Shown here piece after piece: positions 15,381-24,006 of a DNA stretch of 37,180 bases; the first letter of the stretch is position 1; the number at the start of each line of letters is the position of its first letter. The notes under the pieces are model-generated. The model was not told where the DNA came from and ran no database searches. It saw only the letters and a list, made by a program, of their open reading frames with translations. The translations under genes were made by a program, and so were the position numbers. The stretch comes from Acidobacteriota bacterium (GTDB lineage: Bacteria > Acidobacteriota > Terriglobia > Bryobacterales > Bryobacteraceae): the NCBI GenBank assembly GCA_018268835.1, contig JAFDVU010000057.1, forward strand, positions 1 through 37,180. Reading direction: 5' to 3'.

Positions 15381-17306
15381 GTGTATTTCCTGAACCTCTC
15401 GTTCCTCCAGTTCGTGGCCGTATTCGGCGCCGTCTCCGCGATTTCGGTCGCGCTCTACCTGCTGGACCGCTCCCGCCGCAAGCTGGTGGTTTCCACCCTC
15501 CGCTTCTGGGTGGCGGCGGAGCAGCCCGCCGCGGCGGCGCGCCGGCGCCGTATCCAACAGCCCTGGTCGCTGCTCCTGCAACTCGTCTCCATGGGTCTGC
15601 TCATCCTGGCCATCGCGCAGTTGCGCCTGGGCACCCCCCTGGCCGCCGGACGCGATCACGTGATCGTGCTCGATACCTCGTCCTGGATGGCCGCGCGCAG
15701 CGGCAACCGCACCCTGATGGACGTAGCCCGCGAACGCGCCCGCCAGTATCTGCGCGCACTGCCCGCGCGCGACCGCGTCATGCTCCTCCGCGCCGACGCC
15801 GTGGCCACTCCCGCGACCGCCTTCGAACCCGACCGTAAGAAAGTGCTGGCCGCCATCGACGCCTCGCAGCCGGGGGCCACCGCGCTCGATCTCGACCGGG
15901 CGCTCGTTTTCGCCCGCCACATCCAGGGGCAGGACGGCCGCCGCGCCGGCGAGATCGCCTTCATCGGCCCCGGACGCACCGCCGCCCGCGATCCCGGCGC
16001 CGCCACCACGCTGCCCCGCAACCTGCGCTTCATCGCCATCCCGGACAACGTGGAGAACGTGGGCCTGCGCCGCGTCGGGCTGCGCCGCTCCGGCGGCGAT
16101 TCCGACGCCTGGGAAATCTACGTCTCGGTCCGCAATTACGGCGCCCGCCCGCATTCCGTCACCGTCGCGCTGGATTTCGGACCGCCCGGACGAGTCGGAC
16201 GCGTGGCCGCCGGCGCCCAGCCCATGACCCTCGCGCCGGGCACGGAGCAGGATGCCGGCTTCACGTTCAAAACCTCCGCCGCCGGCGTGCTCGGCGTTAC
16301 CCTTTCCCCACACGACGTCTTCCCAGGCGACGACCACGCCGAACTGGAACTGCCCGCCCAGCCCTCGCTCCACGTCGTGGTCTACTCCACGCAACCCGAC
16401 CTGCTCAAGCCCGCCCTCGCCGCCACGCCCCGCGTCACGGCGGAGTACCGCCGCCCCGAGGAGTACCGCCCCGGCGACCGGGGCCTGATCATCCTCGACC
16501 GCTTCATCCCCCCGCAGCGCCCCGCCACGGACTCCATCTGGATCGATCCCCCCGCCCTGGGCTCGCCCGTGCCCGTGCGCACCCGCGTCGAAGGTGTGCC
16601 GTTCGCACGCTGGGATTCGGACTCCCCCGCCGCCGCCGGTCTGCACACCCACGATTTCAAGCTGGACCAGGCCAGCGTCTTCGAAGCCGGCTCGGACGAT
16701 GGGCGCGTCGCCGAGGTCGATGCCGGCCCCGTCATCGTCACCCGCGCCGGCTCCCCCAAAATCGCCGTGCTCGGATTTCATCCCGCGCTTTCGGCCATGC
16801 GCTACGAACTGGCCACGCCCTTGTTGTTCGCCAACCTCCTACGCTGGATGGCGCCCGAGACCTTCCGCCGCAGCGAAATCTCCGGCGCCAGCGTGGGCGC
16901 CGTGAAACTCGTGCTCGACGAGGGCGTCACTCCCGGCGCCGTCAAGGTCACCGCCCGCGACGGCTCACCCGTGCCCTTCACCCTGCGCGACCGCACCCTG
17001 AATTTCTTTTCCGCCGCGCCCGGCGGCGTCAGAGTCGTGGCCGGCGATCGCGAATACCTGTATTCGCTCACCCTGCCCGAACTCTGGGACACCAAGTGGA
17101 CGCCGCCCCCGGACGTGCACTCCGGCGTGCCGCGCTTCGCCGGCGTCCTCGATAGTTCCCGCGACCTGTGGCCGTGGCTCGCCCTCGCCGGCGCCGCCGG
17201 ACTCGTGCTCGAGTGGTTCCTCTACGGACGCTTCCGGCGCGGCGCCGCCGCGCGCCGGCATCTGGTGATGCGCGGCGCCGCCGAAAAGGTGGAGGCCGGG
17301 CGATGA
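15381..17306 (+). CDS. BatA-like membrane-anchored vWA protein with degenerate MIDAS
   Basis: A 641-residue protein with a BatA/Aerotolerance-type N-terminus: hydrophobic segments near 8-26 and 64-82 flank a basic loop (STLRFWVAAEQP), and a third TM lies near 596-616 before a basic tail. A vWA domain follows TM2, but its metal motif reads DTSSW (residues 98-102), lacking the second serine of DxSxS, so metal binding may be impaired. A large predicted periplasmic region (about 200-590) contains beta-rich segments and a Rossmann/GATase-like stretch around LHVVVYSTQPDLL and RGLIILDRFIP. The start is GTG at 15381 preceded by GGAGG at 15371-15375. Its stop overlaps the next gene by ATGA, indicating coupled synthesis with the larger vWA protein. 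Confidence 0.86.
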   Translation: MYFLNLSFLQFVAVFGAVSAISVALYLLDRSRRKLVVSTLRFWVAAEQPAAAARRRRIQQPWSLLLQLVSMGLLILAIAQLRLGTPLAAGRDHVIVLDTSSWMAARSGNRTLMDVARERARQYLRALPARDRVMLLRADAVATPATAFEPDRKKVLAAIDASQPGATALDLDRALVFARHIQGQDGRRAGEIAFIGPGRTAARDPGAATTLPRNLRFIAIPDNVENVGLRRVGLRRSGGDSDAWEIYVSVRNYGARPHSVTVALDFGPPGRVGRVAAGAQPMTLAPGTEQDAGFTFKTSAAGVLGVTLSPHDVFPGDDHAELELPAQPSLHVVVYSTQPDLLKPALAATPRVTAEYRRPEEYRPGDRGLIILDRFIPPQRPATDSIWIDPPALGSPVPVRTRVEGVPFARWDSDSPAAAGLHTHDFKLDQASVFEAGSDDGRVAEVDAGPVIVTRAGSPKIAVLGFHPALSAMRYELATPLLFANLLRWMAPETFRRSEISGASVGAVKLVLDEGVTPGAVKVTARDGSPVPFTLRDRTLNFFSAAPGGVRVVAGDREYLYSLTLPELWDTKWTPPPDVHSGVPRFAGVLDSSRDLWPWLALAGAAGLVLEWFLYGRFRRGAAARRHLVMRGAAEKVEAGR

Positions 17307-19816
17307 GCTTCGAGCATCCCCTGCTTTTGCTGCTGGCGCTGGTCCCTCTCGGCTGGTGCGCGTGGGAGTGGCGCCGGTCGGCCCGCCTGCACGCGCTGGT
17401 TCTGAAAACCGCCTCGCTCGTGTGCATTGCATGCGCCCTCGCCGCTCCGCGCCTCACCGTGTACCAGAGCAAGGTGGCGGTGGCTCTGCTGGCCGATACC
17501 TCCGCCAGCGTCTCCGCGCAGGACCTCGCGCGCGAGAGCGCGGTGGCTGCCGAGTTGCAGCGCGCGCGCGGCCGCAACTGGACCCGCATCATTCCCTTCG
17601 CGCGCTCCACCCGCGCGCTCACTCCCGCCGAGCAGGATCGAAAGGGCCTGCGCCTGGCCCACACGGCGGGAGAGGCCGGACGAGGCACGGACCTCGAGTA
17701 CGCCATCCGCGACGGTGCCGCCTCGCTGCCCGCCGGACTCGTGCCCCGCATCCTGCTCCTCTCCGACGGCAACGAAAACCTGGGCAGCGTGGCGCGCGCC
17801 ATCTGGCAGGCGCAGCAACTCGGCATCCCCATCGATACCGTGCAGCTCGCCGGACGCGCCCGGCCAGGCCTCTTGCTCGAATCGGTGACCATCCCCGGGC
17901 AGGTCTTCAGCGGCGAGCGCTTCCCCATCGATGTCGCGGTGGAAGCTCCGCGCGCCGCCGATGCCAAAGTCGAGCTTACCGCCGAAGGCAAGACCATCGG
18001 GGGCAGCCAGGTTCAGCTCCAGCAGGGGCTGAATCGCCTGCGTCTGCAGGCCAGCGTGAACGCCGTCGGCGCCATCGCTATGGCCGGCAGGATCGCCGCC
18101 GCGGGCCTCGGCGACGCGCGCTTCGAGGATTCCGTCACCCTGCGCAGCCCGCGCGTGCTGCTGGTTTCGCACGATCCTCCAGCGAGCGAGGAGCACATTC
18201 TCCGCGCGCTCCAGGCCAACCAGTTCGAGGTGCGCCGGGCGCCCGATGGCGTGCCGCTCAAACTCGACGAGTACCAGCTCGTGCTGATCAACAACTGGAA
18301 CATGGAGTCCATCCCCCTGCCCGCCAAGGCCGCGCTGGAGGATTACGTCAAGCAGGGCGGCGGCCTCATCTGGATCGCCGGCGATCGCAACGTCTACGTG
18401 GATAAGAAGGGCAAACCCGAGGACGCGCTCGAACGCACGCTGCCCGCGAAACTCGCGCCGCCCCGCTCCCCCGAAGGCACCGCCGTGGTGCTGATCATCG
18501 ACAAGTCGTCCTCCATGGAAGGCCGCAAAATCGAACTCGCCCGCCTGGCCGCCATCGGCGTGGTGGACAACCTCCGGCCCATCGACTCGGTCGGCGTGCT
18601 CATCTTCGATAACTCGTTCCAATGGGCCGTGCCCATCCGCCGCGCCGAGGATCGCGCGACGATCAAGAAGCTGATCTCCGGCATCACCCCCGATGGCGGC
18701 ACGCAAATCGCGCCCGCCCTCACCGAGGCCTACACCAAGATCCTCCCCAATCAGGCCACCTACAAGCACATCGTGCTGCTCACCGACGGCATCTCCGAGG
18801 AAGGCGACAGCATGAACCTCACCCGGGAGGCCAAGGCGAACAAGGTCACCATCTCCACCGTCGGGCTGGGGCAGGACGTGAATCGCGCCTTCCTCGAAAA
18901 GGTCGCGCAGAACGCCGAGGGCAAAAGCTACTTCCTCAATGATCCCTCGGGCCTCGAACAGATCCTGCTGCGCGACGTGGAGGAGCACACCGGCATGACC
19001 GCCGTGGAGAAGGCGCTTCAGGTGCAGGTGGCCAAGCCGGCCGAGATCCTGGAGGGCGTGGGCATCGAATCCGCCCCGCAGTTGAAGGGGTACGTGCGCT
19101 TCCAGGCGCGGCCCACCTCGGACACGATCCTGATGGCCGACCGCGAGGACCCCCTGCTGGTGCGCTGGCAGTACGGCCTCGGCCGCGCTGCCGTCTTCGC
19201 CAGCGACGCCAAGAACCGCTGGGCCGCCAACTGGGTGACCTGGCCCGGCTTCGACAAGCTGTGGGCCAATATCTTCCGCGACCTGCTGCCCCACGCCGTG
19301 GCCAGCGAGACAGCCACCGATTTCGACCGCGCCAGCGACGAACTCGTGATCGACTACCGCCTCGCCCGCGACGTCGCCGAACCCAAAGCCGCCCCCGATA
19401 TTTTCGTCATCGGGCCCAACGGCTTCCAGCGCCCGCTGGCCGTGGCCAAGGTGGCGGCCGGACACTACCGCGGACAGGTCCGGATCGGCGCCGCGCAGGG
19501 CCTCTTCCGCGTCCGCCCGCTGGCCGAATCGCGCGCCTTCCCCGAGGTCGGCTTCTACCGCCAGGAGGACGAAATGCAGGAGTACGGCAACAACGAAACC
19601 CTGCTCCGCCAGATCGCCTCGGCCACCGGAGGCAGGTTCAACCCGCCGCCGCGCGACGTCTTCCAGGCCTCCGGCCGCAGCGTCGCCACCGTGATGGATC
19701 TGTGGCCCGGATTGCTGGCGCTCGCCCTCGCGCTCAATCTCGCCGAACTGATCCTGCGCAAGTGGAAGGGCCTGCTCGAAGCCCTGCACCTGCGCCCGGC
19801 CGAATCGCAGGCGTAG
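17303..19816 (+). CDS. Large membrane-anchored protein with two vWA domains and a glutamine-amidotransferase-like fold
   Basis: An 837-residue protein with N-terminal hydrophobic segments near 7-23 and 35-50, a first vWA domain with DTSAS (65-69), then a split GATase1-like region (RVLLVSHDPP through QLVLINNWNMESIPLP, then GGGLIWIAGDRN) interrupted by a second complete vWA domain with DKSSS at 400-404 followed by LARLAAIGVVDNLRPIDSVG. The region after it (GLGRAAVFASDAKNRW) resumes the GATase-like pattern, and a C-terminal TM near 796-812 anchors it. Such vWA/GATase-like proteins typically accompany MoxR and DUF58. The bulk is probably periplasmic between its TM segments. It ends 12 bp before the convergent ADOP permease gene. 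Confidence 0.87.
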   Translation: MSFEHPLLLLLALVPLGWCAWEWRRSARLHALVLKTASLVCIACALAAPRLTVYQSKVAVALLADTSASVSAQDLARESAVAAELQRARGRNWTRIIPFARSTRALTPAEQDRKGLRLAHTAGEAGRGTDLEYAIRDGAASLPAGLVPRILLLSDGNENLGSVARAIWQAQQLGIPIDTVQLAGRARPGLLLESVTIPGQVFSGERFPIDVAVEAPRAADAKVELTAEGKTIGGSQVQLQQGLNRLRLQASVNAVGAIAMAGRIAAAGLGDARFEDSVTLRSPRVLLVSHDPPASEEHILRALQANQFEVRRAPDGVPLKLDEYQLVLINNWNMESIPLPAKAALEDYVKQGGGLIWIAGDRNVYVDKKGKPEDALERTLPAKLAPPRSPEGTAVVLIIDKSSSMEGRKIELARLAAIGVVDNLRPIDSVGVLIFDNSFQWAVPIRRAEDRATIKKLISGITPDGGTQIAPALTEAYTKILPNQATYKHIVLLTDGISEEGDSMNLTREAKANKVTISTVGLGQDVNRAFLEKVAQNAEGKSYFLNDPSGLEQILLRDVEEHTGMTAVEKALQVQVAKPAEILEGVGIESAPQLKGYVRFQARPTSDTILMADREDPLLVRWQYGLGRAAVFASDAKNRWAANWVTWPGFDKLWANIFRDLLPHAVASETATDFDRASDELVIDYRLARDVAEPKAAPDIFVIGPNGFQRPLAVAKVAAGHYRGQVRIGAAQGLFRVRPLAESRAFPEVGFYRQEDEMQEYGNNETLLRQIASATGGRFNPPPRDVFQASGRSVATVMDLWPGLLALALALNLAELILRKWKGLLEALHLRPAESQA

Positions 19817-19828
19817 CCGGGAGCGCTC

Positions 19829-22315
19829 CTACTCGTACCGCAGCGCCTTGGTCGGATCGATCCGCGAGGCTTTCCGCGCCGGGAGGAAGCCGGCTACCGC
19901 GGCGGTGACCGCCAGCGCCGCCACCGCTCCCGCAGTCACCGCGAAGTCCCGCGATTTCACGCCGAACAACTGCGACTCCGTCACCTTGGCCAGCGCCAGC
20001 GCCGCGGGCACGCCGAGGGCGATCCCCGCCGCCAGGATCCACGCCATCTCGCGCATCACCATCGTCCGGATGCGCGCCGGAGCCGCGCCCAACGCCATGC
20101 GGATCCCGATCTCGCGCGTGCGGCGCGTCACGCTGTTGGCCATCACGCCGTACAGCCCCAGCATCGCCAGCAGCGTGGCCAGGATCGCGAACGCCGCCGC
20201 CAGTTGCAGCACGATGCGGTCGTTGCGGATGTTGCGCAGAATCTGCTCGTCGAGTGTGCGCAGGTTCTCGGCCGGAAGATCGCGGTCGATCGCCGCCACT
20301 ACCCGCCGGATCGCCGGCGCCATCTGCGCCGCGGGCAGTTGCGAGCGCACGTAGAAGCACAGCGAGTTGACCTCCGGATCCTGCCGCCAGGGGATGTAGT
20401 ACAAGGCCGGCGGCTCCTGCTTCACCCCCGAATAGTGGCTGTCCTTCACTACCCCGACAATCTGGATCTCGAGCTTGTCCGAGCCGAAGCGCAGCCCGAT
20501 CGGGTTGCGCCCGTCCAGGATCTTCTTCACGAACTGCTGGTTGACGATCGCCACCTTGGGCCCGGTGAGGTTGTCGCTGAGCGTGAACTCGCGTCCGGCG
20601 ATCAGCGGAATTCCCATCTTGCCGAAATAGCTCGGGCCGATCTCGTTGAACATGGAGTGGTCCTGCTCGCGCTGCGGACGACCCTCGACCCGCACGCTGT
20701 TGCCCCAGTTGCTGCTCGCGATCAGCGGCACCATCGCCGCCGCCACGCCGCGCACCCCGGGAATCGCCGCCAGGTCCGTCTCCATGCGGTCGAACAGCGC
20801 GCGCGTCTGCTCGTTGCTGTACCCGTTCAACGATGGCGAAACGCTGAACCCGATTATGTTTTCGGTCTTCATCCCCAGGTCCACGTGCATCAGGTTGACC
20901 AGGCTCTTGAGGAACAGTCCCGTGGGGATCAGCAGCACCAGCGATACCGTCACCTGCGCCGCCACCAGCACCTTGCGTACGCGCGCCGAAGCCTTCGTGC
21001 CGGAGGATTGGCCCGACTCGTCCTTGAGCGTCGCCGCCGTCGAGGCGTGCGCCGCCTCCCACGCCGGGTACAGGCCGAACAGCAGCCCGGTGAGCGCCGC
21101 CAGCGCAACGCCGAAGCCCAACACCGTCCAGTTCATCTCCGGCGTGAGGAAGTGAATGGATTCGCCGCCGCCGATCATCCCGTGCACCAGCACCGCCAGC
21201 GTGACGCGCCCCATCGCGAGCCCGGCGATGGCGCCGCCCGCGGCCAGCAGCAGCGCTTCCCCCAGCATCAGCCCGATCAACTCGCCGCGCGATGCCCCCA
21301 GCGCCGCGCGGATGGCCATCTCCCGCCGCCGCTGCGCGCTGCGCGCCAGCAGCAGGTTCGCCGCGTTCGCCATCGCGATCAACAGCACCAGCGCGGTCGC
21401 CGTCATCAGAATCAGCACCGGCGTCTTGGCGCTGTCGCGGAATCCGCTGTTGCCGTGGCTGCCTTCCTTCAGGCTGAGCCGGCTTTGCAGGAACCGCTCG
21501 CGCTTCTTCGCCTGACGCCACGGCTCCGTCTTGGCCTGCTCTTCCACCAGTCCCGCGTAGGTCGCGTTGAGTGCGGCGGCGGCCTGCGCCCGCGTCGTCC
21601 CCGCCGGTATCCGCGCCAGCAGGTACAACCAGTAATCGTCCCAGCGCTTCGTATGATCCAGGTTCGGGGTCAGCAGTGGGTTGAATACCAGCGGCACGTA
21701 GGTGTCGGGCTCATCCCCCAGCGTCGTCCCGGTGAAGCCCTTCGGGGTCACGCCGACCACCGTGAAGGCGTGGCCGTTGATGCGGATCGCCTGGTTCAGC
21801 ACGGAGATTTCCCCGCCCAGCTTGTCCATCCAGTAGCCGTAGCTGACCATGGCCGCGGCGTTGCCCGCGCCTTCCGCGTCGTCCTCCGGAGTCAGCGTGC
21901 GGCCCAGCAGCGGCTTCACCCCCAATACCGCGAAATACTTCCCGGAGACCACCTCGACCGAGCCCGGCGTGGTCTGCTTCCCGAACGCGATATTGGCGCC
22001 CAGGCTGCGGAACGCGGCCAGGCCGGCGTTCCCCGCGCGCACCTTCTCGAGCCGGCGGAAGACCTTGTAGCTGAAGATGTAGTCCATGTCGCCCGAGCTG
22101 TCGGTGGAACTGCGCCCACCCTTGAACTCGCCCGGCGCCGTGACCAGCGCCAGTTGCTCGGGGTGCTCCACCGGCAGGCTGCTCAGCACCACCTGGTCGA
22201 GCAGCGAAAAGATGGCCGTATTGGCCCCGATCCCCAGTGCGAGCGATAACACCACCACCAGGCTCAGCAGCGGCGCGCGCGCCAGGCTGCGGAAGGCAAA
22301 CCGGATCCGACCCAT
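19829..22315 (-). CDS. ADOP-type duplicated orphan permease (MacB/FtsX-like)
   Basis: An 828-residue member of the acidobacterial duplicated orphan permease (ADOP) family: two MacB/FtsX-like modules in tandem with no ATPase domain and none encoded beside it. The N-terminal helix is ARAPLLSLVVVLSLALGIGANTAIFSLLDQVVL, a near-diagnostic pattern; MacB periplasmic-core-like segments follow (PGSVEVVSGKYFAVLGV, GKMGIPLIAGREFT), with FtsX-like TM groups around 285-430 and 690-820. I chose the ATG at 22315 (MGRIRFAFRSLARAPL); a TTG 18 bp earlier would add six residues. It is the first gene on the minus strand after the vWA cluster. Substrate unknown; the family may export peptides or lipids with a remote ATPase. 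Confidence 0.9.
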   Translation of the reverse strand: MGRIRFAFRSLARAPLLSLVVVLSLALGIGANTAIFSLLDQVVLSSLPVEHPEQLALVTAPGEFKGGRSSTDSSGDMDYIFSYKVFRRLEKVRAGNAGLAAFRSLGANIAFGKQTTPGSVEVVSGKYFAVLGVKPLLGRTLTPEDDAEGAGNAAAMVSYGYWMDKLGGEISVLNQAIRINGHAFTVVGVTPKGFTGTTLGDEPDTYVPLVFNPLLTPNLDHTKRWDDYWLYLLARIPAGTTRAQAAAALNATYAGLVEEQAKTEPWRQAKKRERFLQSRLSLKEGSHGNSGFRDSAKTPVLILMTATALVLLIAMANAANLLLARSAQRRREMAIRAALGASRGELIGLMLGEALLLAAGGAIAGLAMGRVTLAVLVHGMIGGGESIHFLTPEMNWTVLGFGVALAALTGLLFGLYPAWEAAHASTAATLKDESGQSSGTKASARVRKVLVAAQVTVSLVLLIPTGLFLKSLVNLMHVDLGMKTENIIGFSVSPSLNGYSNEQTRALFDRMETDLAAIPGVRGVAAAMVPLIASSNWGNSVRVEGRPQREQDHSMFNEIGPSYFGKMGIPLIAGREFTLSDNLTGPKVAIVNQQFVKKILDGRNPIGLRFGSDKLEIQIVGVVKDSHYSGVKQEPPALYYIPWRQDPEVNSLCFYVRSQLPAAQMAPAIRRVVAAIDRDLPAENLRTLDEQILRNIRNDRIVLQLAAAFAILATLLAMLGLYGVMANSVTRRTREIGIRMALGAAPARIRTMVMREMAWILAAGIALGVPAALALAKVTESQLFGVKSRDFAVTAGAVAALAVTAAVAGFLPARKASRIDPTKALRYE

Positions 22316-22361
22316 ACCCCCATATACGCGCAAGGAATGGGAAATGTTGGCTCGGATTCGC

Positions 22362-23126
22362 CTATTTCTTGACGAACAGCGAAATCGCCATGAAGAGCCC
22401 CACCCCGATGACGATGCGTCGCACCGCCGTGCGCCCGATCTTCCGCGCCGTGCCCGCGCCGCCCAGCCCGCCCAGGATCGCCGCCACCGCCATCACCAGC
22501 ACATCCGGCCAGTACACCATGCGCGCCCAGATGAAGTAAGCGGCGGCGATGCCGTTGATGCTCCCCCCGAAGATCACTTTCAGGCTGTTCATTTCGTGGA
22601 TGTCGTTGAGCCCCAGGATGCTCAGTGCCGCCAGCATCAGGATGCCGATGCCCGCCCCGAAGTAGCCGCCGTAGATGCCCACCGCAAGCTGGAATAACAG
22701 CGCGCCTACCATCCATTTCGCGGAACGGTGCCGCGCCGCATCGGCCGTCTTCAGATACCGCTGCACCGGCTCCTGCGCCATGAACAGCAGCGTGGCGAAC
22801 AGGATCAGGTACGGCACCAGTTCCTCGAAGATCGCCGGCGGCGTCCATTTCAGCAGCAGCGCCCCGGTGATGCCGCCGATCAGGCTGGGCACGATCAGCA
22901 CTCGGAAACGCGGCTCCGCTTGCCGCAGTTCGCGCCGGTAGCCCCAGGCGCTGCCCACCGTGCCCGGCCAGATTGCGACCGTGCTCGTGGCATTCGCCGT
23001 CACCGGGTTCAGCCCCAGCCAGATCAGCGTCGGGAACGACACCAGCGTTCCGCCGCCGGCCACGGAGTTGATCGCACCGGCGAGAAATGCCGCCCCGAAC
23101 GCGCCCGCGATGTGCAGTGTCTCCAA
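22362..23126 (-). CDS. TSUP/TauE-SafE family anion transporter
   Basis: A 254-residue integral membrane protein with about eight TM helices. The start AFLAGAINSVAGGGTLVSFP followed by PVTANATSTVAIWPGTVGSAWGYRRE is the characteristic TSUP pattern (TauE/SafE, DUF81), which exports sulfite, sulfoacetate or related organic anions. The gene is followed 46 bp later by the ADOP permease on the same strand and preceded 43 bp earlier by the HD-GYP gene, so a transcript could include all three, although nothing links their functions. The substrate cannot be predicted. Confidence 0.92.
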   Translation of the reverse strand: METLHIAGAFGAAFLAGAINSVAGGGTLVSFPTLIWLGLNPVTANATSTVAIWPGTVGSAWGYRRELRQAEPRFRVLIVPSLIGGITGALLLKWTPPAIFEELVPYLILFATLLFMAQEPVQRYLKTADAARHRSAKWMVGALLFQLAVGIYGGYFGAGIGILMLAALSILGLNDIHEMNSLKVIFGGSINGIAAAYFIWARMVYWPDVLVMAVAAILGGLGGAGTARKIGRTAVRRIVIGVGLFMAISLFVKK

Positions 23127-23169
23127 TCCGTTATTCTAACCGCCGGGAGCGCGGTCTCCGCCGCCGCTT

Positions 23170-23907
23170 TCACGAGGCCAGAAGCTGCTGCAGGTTGTTC
23201 AGGCTCCGCCGCATCGAAGTCGCCGCCGCCGGACGGCTGTAGGTGCGGATCTTCTCCAACACCCGGCGGTTGAGCCCCACGAAGCGCGATGTGATCTCCG
23301 GGTCCCGCCAGCCGCATGCCGCCTCCTCCTCCAGGATCTCCAGCGCGCGCTGCCGCGTGCAGGGCTCCTTGTAAGGACGCGTGTTGGTGAGCGCGTCGTA
23401 AATGTCCACCGTCTGCAGCACCCGTGCCAGCAGGGGGATCTCCTCCCCGCGCAGGTGGTCGGGATACCCGGTGCCGTCCATGCGCTCGTGGTGGCTGCGG
23501 ATCAGCGGCAGAACCGCGCGAAAGCTCTTGAGCGGCCGGCAAATCGATTCGCCGCGCGCCGGATGCGTGCGCATGGCGTCCCATTCTTCCTCGGTCAAAG
23601 GCCCGGCTTTGAACAGAATCGCATCCGGAATCCCCACTTTGCCGATATCGTGCAGAAATCCACCCAGATACAGCGTCAGCAGGCTGGCTTCGTCCAGCCC
23701 CATGGCCACTCCCAGCGCTGCGGCGGTCAGCGCCAGCCGCTCGCAGTGGCCGGCGGTGATTCCATCACGCTGTTCCACTACCTTGCCAAGCGAGAAGAGC
23801 ACTCCCTCGCCGGAACTTCCCGGGTAGGCATCTTCAGCCGGCCGCGACGCCTTGGCCGGCCGTGCGGTCCCTGCGGCGGCGGGCGGCTTTGCATTAGTCC
23901 GACTCAT
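23170..23907 (-). CDS. HD-GYP domain phosphodiesterase (c-di-GMP or related)
   Basis: A 245-residue stand-alone HD-GYP protein. Catalytic motifs are present: HD in FLHDIGKVGIP (His86-Asp87), His115 in RTHPARGES, HHERMDGTGYP (His139-His140, GYP at 147-149) and Asp168 in VDIYDALTNTRPYK. These hydrolyse cyclic-di-GMP to GMP or pGpG in characterised members. The N-terminal 30 residues are low-complexity and lack a receiver domain, so input must come through other proteins. The gene lies between TSUP and matrixin genes. A TATAAG on the minus strand at 23918-23923, 10 bp before the ATG, may be its -10 element. Confidence 0.92.
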   Translation of the reverse strand: MSRTNAKPPAAAGTARPAKASRPAEDAYPGSSGEGVLFSLGKVVEQRDGITAGHCERLALTAAALGVAMGLDEASLLTLYLGGFLHDIGKVGIPDAILFKAGPLTEEEWDAMRTHPARGESICRPLKSFRAVLPLIRSHHERMDGTGYPDHLRGEEIPLLARVLQTVDIYDALTNTRPYKEPCTRQRALEILEEEAACGWRDPEITSRFVGLNRRVLEKIRTYSRPAAATSMRRSLNNLQQLLAS

Positions 23908-23917
23908 GGTTCTAGCG

Positions 23918-23923
23918 CTTATA
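23918..23923 (-). promoter_or_regulatory. Candidate -10 hexamer of the HD-GYP gene
   Basis: Read on the minus strand, TATAAG (one mismatch from TATAAT) ends 10 bp before the ATG. No Shine-Dalgarno is present between it and the start codon, so the message may be nearly leaderless. No convincing -35 was found. Confidence 0.35.
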
Positions 23924-24006
23924 TCGGCAAAAGACGCCGGTTCCGCATAGTACTAGGGTGAAAAGTCGGGGCAGCCTCCTCAAACGAGCGCCGTCGTCCC
24001 CCCCGT

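Noticed and set aside
17222..19789. An 855-codon open frame on the minus strand opposite the two-vWA gene, and similar long antisense frames at 1052-2545, 20204-22249 and 25627-27294
   Set aside because: High GC with strong third-position bias keeps antisense frames open. The opposite strand in each case encodes a recognised protein family with all key motifs, and the antisense products are biased and show no domain.
19820..19829. Perfect 10-bp palindrome GGAGCGCTCC between convergent genes
   Set aside because: Only five bases per arm with no loop or T run; too weak to call a terminator, and such a palindrome is expected by chance in GC-rich DNA.
22316..22333. TTG start at 22333 for the ADOP permease
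   Set aside because: It adds six residues (MRVYGG) before the usual family N-terminus; the ATG at 22315 fits the family pattern better.
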